This document shows, piece after piece, positions 28,390 through 37,213 of a stretch of 64,000 nucleotides of DNA; the first letter of the stretch is position 1, and each line of letters opens with the position of its first letter. This DNA comes from Halarchaeum rubridurum (lineage in GTDB: Archaea; Halobacteriota; Halobacteria; Halobacteriales; Halobacteriaceae). The notes under the pieces are model-generated. The model did no database searches and had not been told where the DNA came from. It was given only the letters and a program-made list of their open reading frames with translations. The stretch is from assembly GCF_014647115.1 (NCBI RefSeq), contig NZ_BMOO01000002.1, positions 62,001 to 126,000 of the forward strand, written 5' to 3'. The position numbers were made by a program, and so were the translations under genes.

Positions 28390-28656
28390 CGCGACGCCCA
28401 AGCGACCGCCGGGGCTCGACGGCCCCACCCCGAGCCCTCTCGGCCACATCAAAACGTGACGAGTGACGAGCATCCGACGATTTTGCATTTTGGTTGGGCA
28501 TCGTAATGCGCGATACGGTTGACGTCCTTAGTCTCATTTAGGGTATTGATGTAATTCGCTCACAAGGCTTTTGGCTTCCGAGTCGTCACACGGTAATCGA
28601 ACGCAGTCCAAACACGTCCACTTCCACCGAGACGAAGTGGTCATATTCAGCAAACG
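28390..28656 (+). promoter_or_regulatory. Leader region of the nitrite reductase gene with a hairpin
   Basis: The 267-bp gap after the nitrate reductase gene becomes AT-rich from about 28450, with possible TATA elements (CATTTAG near 28534, GTATTGAT near 28543). This implies a separate promoter and a leader of roughly 80-100 nt. At 28618-28640 the sequence CCACTTC-N9-GAAGTGG forms a perfect 7-bp stem ending 16 nt before the ATG, close enough to affect translation. GCAT-N4-ATGC is at 28498-28509. Confidence 0.45.
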
Positions 28657-30429
28657 ATGGCAAACAAGAAGGAAGACGTCAAGGCGGAGATGTACGGTGA
28701 CGCGGTGCGGGAGAAGATAGAGGAGTTCGCCGAGTCGGGCTGGGAGTCGATTCCCGAGGACGAGCGCGAGGAGTGGTTCACGCGCTTCAAGTTCTGGGGG
28801 GTGTTCCACCAGCGCGACGGCCAGGAGAGCTACTTCATGATGCGGTTGAACAACTGCGGGGGCGTCCTCGAACCCGACCAGCTGCGCGCCATCGCGGAGG
28901 TCGCGGACGAGTACGCCCGGGGCCCCGCGGAGAACCCCCGGTGGGGGAACGGCTGGGTGGACTACACGACGCGTCAGTCGATCCAACTCCACTGGCTGAA
29001 ACTGGCGGACATCCCCGAAATCTGGGAGAAACTGGAGGCCGTCGGCGTCTCCAGTCGCTCCGCGGGCGGCGACACGATGCGGAACATCTCGGGGTGTCCC
29101 GTCGCCGGCAAGAGCGCCGCCGAGTACGTCCCGTCGCGCGAGCTCCTCGACGAGATCGAGGCGGGTATCCGGGGCGACGACGACCTCGCGAACCTCCCGC
29201 GGAAGTTCAACATCTCCGTGACGGGCTGCAAGCAGGGGTGCGCGCAGGACTCCATCAACGACGTCGCGCTCGAACCCGCCCACCGGCCGGTCGAGGCCGA
29301 GCAGGTGAGGGGCTTCAACGTCCGCGTCGGCGGCGGCCTCGGCGGGCGCGAACCCCGGAAGGCGCGCTCCCTCGACCTCTTCGTCACGCCCGAGCACGCC
29401 TACGAGACCGTCCGGGCGTTCGTCGAACTCTACTGCGAGGAGGGGAACAGACAGAACCGGAACAAGAACCGGGCGCGGTTCTTCGTCGACGAGTGGGGGA
29501 CCGAGGCGATTCGCGAGGAGCTCGACGAGCGCCTCGACTTCGAGTTGCTGCACGCCGGCACGGACTTCCGCGGCGAGTACACGTACAACGCCGGGCGGGA
29601 GGACGCCGACGGCGAGCACGACCACGTCGGCGTCCACGACCAGACCGAGGACCTGAGCTACGTCGGTCTGAGCGTGCCGGTCGGCCGGATGCCCGCCGAC
29701 GACGCGCTCGCGCTCGCGGACCTCGCCGACGAGTACGGGAGCGGCGAGATTCGGCTCTCGCGCCGGCAGAACCCCCTCGTGATGGACGTCCCGGACGAGC
29801 GCGTCGACGACCTGCTGGACGCCCCCCTCCTGGAGACCTACTCGCCGAACCCGAGCGTCTTCACGCGCGGCGGGATGGCCTGTACTGGCACGGAGTTCTG
29901 CTCCATCGCGCTCGCCGAGACGAAGACACGGATGGCGGAGACGCTCGGCTGGCTCCAGCGCAACGTCGAGGTGCCGGACGACGTCAGCCAGCTGAAGATT
30001 CACTGCTCGGGCTGTACGGCGGACTGCGGGCAGGCGATGAGCGCCGACATCGGCCTCCAGGGGATGCGCGCGCGCAAGGACGGCGAGATGGTGGAGGCGA
30101 TGGACGTCGGCGTCGGCGGCGGCATCGGCCAGGAGCCGACGTTCATCGACTGGGTTCACCAGCGCGTCCCCGCCGACGAGGTGCCCGGTCTCCTCAAGAA
30201 CATCGTGGAGACGTACGCCGAGATGCGCAACGACGGCCAGACGTTCCGCGAGTGGGTGGAGGCGACGGGTCACGAGACCATCGCGGAGCTCGCCGAGCCC
30301 GAGGAGACGGACTACGTCGACCCGTGTCTCACCGACGCCAAGCAGGCGTGGTACCCCTTCGCGGAGGGCGACGGGCCCGCGCCGACGGACGCCGACGGCA
30401 CCCCGCTGGGGGTGGAGAGCGATGACTGA
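28657..30429 (+). CDS. nirA: Assimilatory ferredoxin-nitrite reductase (siroheme)
   Basis: A 590-residue siroheme and [4Fe-4S] enzyme that reduces nitrite to ammonium with ferredoxin electrons. The duplicated ferredoxin-like and siroheme domains are visible: NNCGGVLEPDQLRAIAEVA and YTTRQSIQLHWL in the first half, and CTGTEFC followed by CSGCTADCGQ in the second, which supply the cluster and siroheme cysteines. In Haloferax the equivalent is called NasD. It overlaps the next small gene by 8 nt and is part of the nas/nir transcription unit. The sulfite reductase alternative is less likely given the nitrate reductase and NarK context. Confidence 0.87.
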   Translation: MANKKEDVKAEMYGDAVREKIEEFAESGWESIPEDEREEWFTRFKFWGVFHQRDGQESYFMMRLNNCGGVLEPDQLRAIAEVADEYARGPAENPRWGNGWVDYTTRQSIQLHWLKLADIPEIWEKLEAVGVSSRSAGGDTMRNISGCPVAGKSAAEYVPSRELLDEIEAGIRGDDDLANLPRKFNISVTGCKQGCAQDSINDVALEPAHRPVEAEQVRGFNVRVGGGLGGREPRKARSLDLFVTPEHAYETVRAFVELYCEEGNRQNRNKNRARFFVDEWGTEAIREELDERLDFELLHAGTDFRGEYTYNAGREDADGEHDHVGVHDQTEDLSYVGLSVPVGRMPADDALALADLADEYGSGEIRLSRRQNPLVMDVPDERVDDLLDAPLLETYSPNPSVFTRGGMACTGTEFCSIALAETKTRMAETLGWLQRNVEVPDDVSQLKIHCSGCTADCGQAMSADIGLQGMRARKDGEMVEAMDVGVGGGIGQEPTFIDWVHQRVPADEVPGLLKNIVETYAEMRNDGQTFREWVEATGHETIAELAEPEETDYVDPCLTDAKQAWYPFAEGDGPAPTDADGTPLGVESDD

Positions 30430-30679
30430 GACCGAACGCGAGCGCGCCGGCCGGCGGGACGACCGCGGCGCGGCGGCGACGCGCGACGTCCTTCGCGGCA
30501 CGGACGCGGACCGCGACTGCGACCGCGACGACCGCCCGGTCGACGAGGCGGCGCTCGGCGGTGGCGACGACGCACGCACCGGCCCGACGGCGCGGTGTGG
30601 CGCCGAGCCTACCCCCGAGGCGCCCGAGGCGCACGACGCCTACTACGTCACCGACCCGGGGGACACGGAGGTGCACTAG
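30422..30679 (+). CDS. Small acidic hypothetical protein in the nitrate cluster
   Basis: An 85-residue hydrophilic protein with many Asp/Glu and Arg residues and two Cys. Its ATG overlaps the nitrite reductase stop by 8 nt and its TAG is 3 nt before the GTG of the transporter gene, so it would be translationally coupled on both sides. I do not recognise a family; the C-terminal HDAYYVTDPGDTEVH is the most sequence-specific part. It could be a real linker gene or a chance frame; the tight spacing favours reality. Confidence 0.5.
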   Translation: MTETERERAGRRDDRGAAATRDVLRGTDADRDCDRDDRPVDEAALGGGDDARTGPTARCGAEPTPEAPEAHDAYYVTDPGDTEVH

Positions 30680-30682
30680 CGC

Positions 30683-32014
30683 GTGCAAGAGAAGACCGAG
30701 CAACTGCTCATCGCCACCGTCGGGTTCTTCTGGGCGTTCCTGATGTGGTTCTCGACGGCGGCGTTCAGCACCTCGATTTCGAGCGCGTTCACCCTCACGA
30801 CCGGTGGATTGGCGCTGCTCGCGTCGAGCGCGCTCTGGCTCGCGCCGCCCGGGCGCGTCGCCGCCGGGTGGGCGGCCGACCGCTTCGGCGCGCACAACAT
30901 CTTCGCGTTCATCCTCGCCTACTCGGGGCTGATGAGCGTCGCCTCCGCGTTCGCCGTGAACTACGACGTCCTCTTCGTCGAGCGGCTGATCGTCGCCTCC
31001 GCGGGCATCAGCTTCGTCGTCGGCATCCAGCACGTCTCGCAGTGGTTCGAGTCCCACGAGATCGGGACCGCGGAGGGCATCTACGCGGGCACCGGGAACG
31101 CCGGCGCGGGCGTCGGCGCGCTCGTCCTCCCGCGGCTCTACGGGACGAACTTCGATCAGGCGTTCCTCCACCTCGGGATCGTCGCGCTCGGCATCGCCGC
31201 CGTCTACAAGTGGCGCGGGAAGGCCGCGAAGGACCGCGCGACCGCGGAGACGGCGCGCGCGAACTCGAACCTCAAGTCGACGCTCTACGTCTGGACGCGC
31301 TTCGCTGCCATCGGCCTCATGCTCGCGTACGCGATGTCGTTCGGCCTCGAAATCGCGATGAACTCGTGGCTCCCGACCTACTACGCGACCGGGTTCGGGG
31401 ACGCCATCGGCGACCTCGGCTTCACGAGCGTCGCGGCCATCCAGACCGCCGCGGGGACGTTCGCCGCCGTCCAGTCGTTCAACGCGTCGCTCTTCCGGCC
31501 GTTCTCGGGATACATGTCCGACCTCTGGCAGCGCAAGGGGTGGACGCCGTACCCCTTCCTCTCGGCCGAGCAGGGGTACGCCCCGCGGGTCCACTGGCTG
31601 TTCACCGCGCTCTGTCTCATCATCGCCTCCCTCTGCGCGCTCAGCGTCGCCGGCTACCTCGGCGTCCTCCCGCTCTCCGTCGTCATCCTCGCGGGCTTCG
31701 GCATCTGCGTGAGCTTCGGGACGGGCGGCGTCTTCGCCATCGTCCCCGTGATGTTCGAGGAGCGTCCCGGCGTCGCCGCGGGGTTCGTCGGCGGCGTCTC
31801 GACCGCCGGCGGCATCGTCTACCCGCTCGCGTTCGGCTGGGTGCCGAACATCCACAGCGGGTACGCGCTCGTCGCCATCGCGCTCTTCGTCCCCTTCACC
31901 CTGTTCTTCGTCTGGGTGATGCGCTCGGACCGCTCGCTCGCGCAGTACGGCATCGGCTCGCGCGAACGCTGGCTCGGCCCCGAACCCGAGGCCGCCCCCG
32001 GGGGTGACGACTGA
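30683..32014 (+). CDS. narK: Nitrate/nitrite MFS transporter (NarK/NasB type)
   Basis: A 443-residue major facilitator protein of the nitrate-nitrite porter family with twelve predicted helices. Nitrate signature motifs rich in Gly and Asn are present: GTGNAGAGVGALVLP in helix 5 and GFVGGVSTAGGIVYP in the second half. Arg residues in helices 2 and 8-type positions bind nitrate in relatives. It starts at GTG, 3 nt after the preceding small gene, and directly precedes another small membrane gene whose ATG follows without a gap. It imports nitrate for the reductases encoded upstream. Confidence 0.87.
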   Translation: MQEKTEQLLIATVGFFWAFLMWFSTAAFSTSISSAFTLTTGGLALLASSALWLAPPGRVAAGWAADRFGAHNIFAFILAYSGLMSVASAFAVNYDVLFVERLIVASAGISFVVGIQHVSQWFESHEIGTAEGIYAGTGNAGAGVGALVLPRLYGTNFDQAFLHLGIVALGIAAVYKWRGKAAKDRATAETARANSNLKSTLYVWTRFAAIGLMLAYAMSFGLEIAMNSWLPTYYATGFGDAIGDLGFTSVAAIQTAAGTFAAVQSFNASLFRPFSGYMSDLWQRKGWTPYPFLSAEQGYAPRVHWLFTALCLIIASLCALSVAGYLGVLPLSVVILAGFGICVSFGTGGVFAIVPVMFEERPGVAAGFVGGVSTAGGIVYPLAFGWVPNIHSGYALVAIALFVPFTLFFVWVMRSDRSLAQYGIGSRERWLGPEPEAAPGGDD

Positions 32015-32167
32015 ATGGCCGACATCGACGCCGACGCCGACACCGCGCGCGAGCCCTGGTACCGCTGGGGCCGGCGCGTCCTCTACGCCGAGATGCTCAT
32101 CGCGGTGCTCGTCACCGTCTTCTCGCTCTCGCTCGCCTTCATGGGACAGGCGGGCTACATCGCGTAG
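32015..32167 (+). CDS. Small single-helix membrane protein after narK
   Basis: A 50-residue protein too short for usual gene lists. The ATG at 32015 immediately follows the NarK stop codon (no gap). It has an acidic N-terminus, then basic WYRWGRR and one hydrophobic helix (about residues 22-44), ending GQAGYIA. The arrangement suggests a small accessory subunit of the transporter or of the nitrate system. No family is recognised. Confidence 0.55.
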   Translation: MADIDADADTAREPWYRWGRRVLYAEMLIAVLVTVFSLSLAFMGQAGYIA

Positions 32168-32222
32168 GAACGCCGCGCCGCTACCACGGGACCTTTTCGC
32201 ACGTCGTCCGTATCCCCAAGCG

Positions 32223-32579
32223 ATGGTGAACGCCGCAATCGTCATCCTGGCCGGCACGGAATCGCACAGCGACCTCGGACGGCTCGTCAACGGGCTGGAG
32301 GCCGCGCGGGAGTTCGCGGAGAACGACGCGGACGACCTCGAACTGATCTTCGACGGCGCGGGCACCGAGTGGATTCCCGAACTTGAAGACGAGGACCACG
32401 ACTACCACGCTCTCTACAACTCCGTGAAGGAGCACGTCTCGGTCTGCGAGTACTGCGCGGGCGCGTTCGGCGTCGAGGACGACGTCGACGACGCCGGCCT
32501 CGTCACGTGGGGCGAACACGACGGCCATCCGAGCATCCGCTCGCTCGTCGCCGACGACTACGAAGTCATCACCTTCTGA
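32223..32579 (+). CDS. DsrE/F-like small protein
   Basis: A 118-residue cytosolic protein whose fold pattern (AIVILAGTESHSDLGRLVNGLEAAREF, then a flavodoxin-like helix and strand set) resembles DsrE/DsrF sulfur-relay proteins. It has a CEYC pair in VSVCEYCAGAFGV at the position where DsrE-type proteins carry reactive Cys. Relatives are often found near nitrite/sulfite reductases. It follows the nitrate unit by 55 bp and could be co-transcribed. The role is inferred only from resemblance. Confidence 0.65.
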   Translation: MVNAAIVILAGTESHSDLGRLVNGLEAAREFAENDADDLELIFDGAGTEWIPELEDEDHDYHALYNSVKEHVSVCEYCAGAFGVEDDVDDAGLVTWGEHDGHPSIRSLVADDYEVITF

Positions 32580-32625
32580 ACGCCGGGCGTGCCGGCGCGG
32601 GTCCGTCCCGCCACCGACGGGGCCC

Positions 32626-35600
32626 TCAGAGGGGCAGCCGGCGGACCGTCGTCGCCGCCGTCTCCAACTCGGTGTCGTCCGCGGCCGCGACGGTGACGGA
32701 CCCGCCGTCGTGGGTGACGCGGACCGTCGCCTCGAACGCCCCGTCCTGCGGCGTGACGACGGCCGCGTCCTCGGGCGTGCGTATCGCCACGCGCGCACCC
32801 GTCGTCGTCCCGGAGACGCGGAGTTCGTCGCCCCGCACGTGCGTGGTGACGTCGAGCGTCGGCCCCGTTTCCTCGTGGCGGCCGCGCTCGCGGTAGCGGC
32901 GCGCGACGACCGCCGGCGTCTCGATTGGCTCGCCGGCGTCGATACCGTGCGCCAGCCGGACGTACTGCGCCATCGCCCACGCGAGCGGCGTCGCCGACCC
33001 CGTCCCCTCGCCGAACGCCCAGTCGTACGCCGTGCCGTACTCCCGGTCCCACACCTGCTCGGCGAGCATCCGGCCGGAGTTGGCGAACTCCTGCATCGCG
33101 CGCAGACAGCCCGCGGGGTCGACGTCGGTGCCCGCGCCCAGCGCGTCCGCGAGCAGTTCGTACTCGCCGCGCTCGCCCGTGAGGAGCGGCCAGAGGCGGC
33201 CCTTGCCGGCGTGCTCTGCCGACCACGGCCCGCCCTGATCGCCGGTCGCGCGCTCGCCGTAGCCGTCGCCGTTGTACCGGTAGAAGCCGGGCGCGGACCC
33301 GGCTTCGACCCGGATGGCGCGGTCGACCACCGCGAGCGAGTTCGCCACGGTCGGGTCGTCGGCGGGGACGATACCGAGGCGGACGAGTTCGAGGAAGCCG
33401 GCGTCGATGACGTCGCGTTCGTCGAGCGTCGGGCCGCCGTTCGCCAGCGTCCGGTAGTGGCCGGCGTCCGGATCGCCGTCGCGCGTCACGCGAACGTAGT
33501 ACGGCGTCTCGGGGTGGCGCGCGGTGCCCGTCTCGGTCGCGGTCCACGACTCGACGGTCGCGGCCCAGTCGTCCGCGAGCGCCAGCCAGCAGAGCGCGTC
33601 GGCCGCGTGCCCCTCCTCGTCGGCGAGCGACGCCGCGCACGCCAGCCCTGCGACCTCCGTGGCGATGGAGGACGGCGAGTAGCCCGACTCCTCCTCCCAG
33701 CGCTCCTGGGCCGTCGAGGGGCCGTTGCGCGCGACGTAGTCCGCAGAGCGCCGGACGTTCTCGTAGCCGTAGGGGACGTCGTCGAAGCCGAAGCCGGCCT
33801 CGCGGAGCTGGTACGCCATCACCTGCGGGAAGGAGATGTTGTCCATCTGCTCGCCGCCCCAGCGCGTCGTCCCGTTCACGTAGGTGTTCTGCGGGATGAA
33901 CCCCGCCTCGTCCTGCTGGTACTCGTAGATGTAGGCGAGCTGGTCGACCGCGACGTCGTGGAAGCCGACGGCGCGGAAGACCGTGAACACCTGATAGAGG
34001 TCGCGCGACCAGACGAAGTTGTAGCCGTACCCCTTCGGCTCGTCCGCGACCACCGCCTGCCCCCACGGGACGGAGGGCGAGGCGATGGACGCGCCGGCGT
34101 ACGTCTTGTCCTCGACCGCGAGCAGACACATCAGCGCCGCGCGGTACTGCGCTTCGAGCTCGTAGTCGCCGCGCACGGACGCGGGGAGCGACACGTCCGC
34201 GAGCGCGGAGCGCCACGTCCCGACGTACGACTCGCGCACCGTCTCGAAGCCGCGTTCGAGCGCGCCGTTCGCCTCGCCGAGCGCGGCCGCGGTGTTGGCC
34301 TGCTCGGCGAACCCGAGCGCGACCGTCTCCGCGACCGACGCCCCCGAGCCGACCTGCCCGACGAGCACGACGTTCCGGTCGGTGACGGACGAGCGCGCGT
34401 CGGGGATCGCGCCGTCGAAGAGGTCGGCGAGCCGGTCGCTGCCGGCGGCGTCGACGGTCGCCCAGTCGAAGCGCCCGGTCGTCGCCAGCGCGAGCGCCAC
34501 CGAGTACGCCTCGCCGTCCTCGTCGACGAGGAGCGGGTCGGTCGCGTCCGCCGTGTAGCTCGCGGGTTCGCGCGCGAGGAGGTTGTAGCTCCCCGACTCC
34601 CCGACGCGGAGGCCCTGGGCGTCCGCCCCGACGTCGCCGAGCGAGAGGTCCGCGACCGCGAACACGTCGTACGCCGCACCGTCCGCCGCCTCGAAGGTCA
34701 CGTCCGCGACGACGGCGTCGTGGTCCGTGTCGACCGCGTACTCGACGGTCAGCGTCCACTCGTGCGCGTCGCCGACGTCGTCCGCGACGAAGACGTGCCG
34801 GTAGAGGAGGGCGTCGTCCGCGACGGGTTCGACCCGTCGCAACACGGCGTCCGTCTCCTCGCCCCGGCGCGTGTGCGTCCGCACCGTGTAGCCGTCGTCC
34901 CGACAGCGGACGAGGAAGTCCATCGTCCGGAGGTTCATCACGTCGATCCGCGGGAAGCGCGCCTCCGTCAGCGCCCCCTCGGTGAGCGTGAACCACACCG
35001 GGGTGGGCTCGGCCGCGTCGTGGTCCGCCGTCGTGCAGAGGCCGTGCTTCTCGCCGGTCGTCCACCGCGGGCGCTCGGGCGGCGTGACGGCCTCGGTCGC
35101 CGGCGCGGGGAGCGCGTCCGCGTCGTCGAGGAGCGCCGTCGCGTGCAGCCGAAGCGCGTGCGACCAGCCGAGCGGCGTCGCGCTGTCCGGCGCGCCGTCG
35201 TCGTACACCTGCTCGGCGAGGTAGCCGGCGTCGGTGGCGAACGGGCCGTCCGGCGCGAGCAGCTCGTAGAGCCCGCCCGCGCGTTCGAGGAACCCCGCGC
35301 CGTTGCGCCCGCGGTCGTCGAGCAGGACGCCGAGGCGCGCCGCCGCGACCACGCCGAGGCCGGTCGCCACCGACCACACCTTCGGCGTCGACTGGTCCGC
35401 CGACCGCCAGCGGTCGTCCTCGTAGCGCACCAGCCCCGCGACGTCGCTCCCCGACGGGTCGCGGAACAGCCCGCTCAGCGCCCCGTCGACGTGGCGCGCG
35501 AGCCGGTCGAGCCGTCGCTCGGACACCGCGACGCCCGCGGCGGCCTCGCAGGCGACGTGCGCCTCGACGAGCGCGAGGGAGGCCGCGTCGAGTCGCTCGT

Positions 35601-37161
35601 CGAGGTCGCCGTCGACGAGTCGCATCCCGTAGCGCTCGCGCTCTGGGTCCCACAGCAGGTCGAGGCCGTCGAGGACCGTCGTCGCCCCCTCGCGGGCGCG
35701 CGCCGCCACGTCGTCCGGGACGGGCGCGGCCGCGATGGCCGCGTACGCCTCCGCGAACGTCGCCGCGGTGTGTGCGAACTGCCCGACGGCGTTCTCCCAC
35801 GCGTTCTGACAGCGCTCCGGCAGCCCGTTGTCGGCGAGCCCCGCGTCGAGCGCGTCGAGCGCGGCCGCGAGCGACTCGCGGATCGCCGCCGCCACCGGCC
35901 CGTCGAGCGCGTCGCCGCGCTCGGTGAGCACCGTCGCCAGGAACGCCGCCACGGTCGCCGTCTGGTCGGCCTGGTACTCGTGCGAGCGGCGCTTGCGTTC
36001 GACCTTCGCGTTCGCCCACCCGGGCGCGAGCGAGCCGTCGGTCGCCCACACGCGATGGGGCCACGTGCCGTCGTCGAGTTGCGTCTCGCAGTAGAGGAGC
36101 GCGGACTGGACGGGGTCCGCGCCCGTCTCGATGTCGAGGCGGTCACCCGCGTCGAGCAGACGACGCGACACCTCCGCGTCGTCGCGGAACCAGACGTAGC
36201 CGTATCCGCCGCTGTTCGCGTAGAAGGGGTCGAACTCGGGGCCGGCGATGCGGCCGCCCGAGGGCCCTTCGAGGAGGTCGACGACGCGCAGGTCCGCGCG
36301 CACCGACGCCGCGCGCGGGACGTGTTCGGGGACCGTGATCGGCGTCCGGGCGAGCGCGGCCTCGCGGAGGCTCGACGCGCTCTCGTGGTTCGTCGCGCAC
36401 GCCCGCAGGTCCGCGAGCGCCGTCTCCCGGTCGATGTCGTCGTGGTCGGAAAGCTGCGTGACGAGCGTCGTCCGGACGCCCCGGCCCTCGCGCTCGAAGG
36501 GCGCGGTGACGACGAAGCTGCCGCTCAAACGCGTCTCGTCGTACGGCTCGACGCCGCCCCGGGGGAAGGAGACGGGCGCGTCGTCGAGTATCTCCGCGAA
36601 GCGCTCCGGGCGCTGCCCGCGGACGTCCTGGAGCCCCGTCGAGGCCGTCACGTAGTCGTGTTCGCGCCGGTGGAACACTTCGAGCGCCTGCGAGTCGTCG
36701 GGGCCGCCCGCCTCGTGGACGAGCGCGCCGACGCGGCCCTCGCGGCCCTCGGGAGCCGCGGTCAGGAAGGCGACGAGGCGGCTCTCGGCGGGCACGACGC
36801 CGCGGAGTTCGACGTGCGTGACGTGCGCCCGGCCGAGCGTGAGGTCGAACTGGTGGACGGTGAATCCGTCCGCGTCGAACTCCGTCTCGACGAGTCGCGT
36901 CCCGCGGTAGTAGTGCTGGCGCAGGACGTCGAGGTCGTCGAACCAGTACGTCCGGTCGGCCGTCTCGATTCCGAACCGGGAGCGGTCGATACCGTGGAGC
37001 CCGGAGAGCGCCTCCGAGTAGTCCCGGAGCGCACCCGACGGCGAGACGTGGACGAGCCGGTCCCCGTGTCCGGAGAACGCCCCCGTCGTCGTCCGCGCCT
37101 CCTCGGGGAACCGCCCGTCGTGGTGGCGCTTGTACTCGTTCAGCGCCGTTGTCAACCGCAT
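32626..37161 (-). CDS. Tandem double GH15 glucoamylase/glucodextranase-type protein
   Basis: A 1511-residue polypeptide containing two glycoside hydrolase 15 modules. Module 1 (about 1-640) has WFRDDAEVSRRLL and a general-acid-like WENAVGQF near Trp455, then QVYDDGAPDSATPLGWSHAL. Module 2 (about 665-1430) begins with the N-terminal beta-sandwich of glucodextranase-type enzymes (RTMDFLVRCRDDGYTV), then VWSRDLYQVF, WEEESGYSPSS near 1155 and QVWDREYGTAYDW with the second acidic residue. A C-terminal beta domain follows. No signal peptide is seen, so glucan trimming is cytoplasmic. The start at ATG 37161 rests on a CTATTTAG box at 37186-37193. Adjacent amylase, glycosyltransferase and MalQ genes indicate glycogen/maltodextrin metabolism. 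Confidence 0.85.
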   Translation of the reverse strand: MRLTTALNEYKRHHDGRFPEEARTTTGAFSGHGDRLVHVSPSGALRDYSEALSGLHGIDRSRFGIETADRTYWFDDLDVLRQHYYRGTRLVETEFDADGFTVHQFDLTLGRAHVTHVELRGVVPAESRLVAFLTAAPEGREGRVGALVHEAGGPDDSQALEVFHRREHDYVTASTGLQDVRGQRPERFAEILDDAPVSFPRGGVEPYDETRLSGSFVVTAPFEREGRGVRTTLVTQLSDHDDIDRETALADLRACATNHESASSLREAALARTPITVPEHVPRAASVRADLRVVDLLEGPSGGRIAGPEFDPFYANSGGYGYVWFRDDAEVSRRLLDAGDRLDIETGADPVQSALLYCETQLDDGTWPHRVWATDGSLAPGWANAKVERKRRSHEYQADQTATVAAFLATVLTERGDALDGPVAAAIRESLAAALDALDAGLADNGLPERCQNAWENAVGQFAHTAATFAEAYAAIAAAPVPDDVAARAREGATTVLDGLDLLWDPERERYGMRLVDGDLDERLDAASLALVEAHVACEAAAGVAVSERRLDRLARHVDGALSGLFRDPSGSDVAGLVRYEDDRWRSADQSTPKVWSVATGLGVVAAARLGVLLDDRGRNGAGFLERAGGLYELLAPDGPFATDAGYLAEQVYDDGAPDSATPLGWSHALRLHATALLDDADALPAPATEAVTPPERPRWTTGEKHGLCTTADHDAAEPTPVWFTLTEGALTEARFPRIDVMNLRTMDFLVRCRDDGYTVRTHTRRGEETDAVLRRVEPVADDALLYRHVFVADDVGDAHEWTLTVEYAVDTDHDAVVADVTFEAADGAAYDVFAVADLSLGDVGADAQGLRVGESGSYNLLAREPASYTADATDPLLVDEDGEAYSVALALATTGRFDWATVDAAGSDRLADLFDGAIPDARSSVTDRNVVLVGQVGSGASVAETVALGFAEQANTAAALGEANGALERGFETVRESYVGTWRSALADVSLPASVRGDYELEAQYRAALMCLLAVEDKTYAGASIASPSVPWGQAVVADEPKGYGYNFVWSRDLYQVFTVFRAVGFHDVAVDQLAYIYEYQQDEAGFIPQNTYVNGTTRWGGEQMDNISFPQVMAYQLREAGFGFDDVPYGYENVRRSADYVARNGPSTAQERWEEESGYSPSSIATEVAGLACAASLADEEGHAADALCWLALADDWAATVESWTATETGTARHPETPYYVRVTRDGDPDAGHYRTLANGGPTLDERDVIDAGFLELVRLGIVPADDPTVANSLAVVDRAIRVEAGSAPGFYRYNGDGYGERATGDQGGPWSAEHAGKGRLWPLLTGERGEYELLADALGAGTDVDPAGCLRAMQEFANSGRMLAEQVWDREYGTAYDWAFGEGTGSATPLAWAMAQYVRLAHGIDAGEPIETPAVVARRYRERGRHEETGPTLDVTTHVRGDELRVSGTTTGARVAIRTPEDAAVVTPQDGAFEATVRVTHDGGSVTVAAADDTELETAATTVRRLPL

Positions 37162-37185
37162 GTGACTATCACCCACGCGTCCGAC

Positions 37186-37193
37186 CTAAATAG
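37186..37193 (-). promoter_or_regulatory. TATA-like box of the double GH15 gene
   Basis: CTATTTAG on the minus strand, 25-32 nt before the ATG at 37161. This spacing fits leaderless transcription and argues against the in-frame ATG at 37176. It lies only 20 bp after the end of the amylase gene on the same strand, so the GH15 gene has its own promoter. Confidence 0.5.
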
Positions 37194-37213
37194 TTCTCCC
37201 GTTCGGTGGGGCG

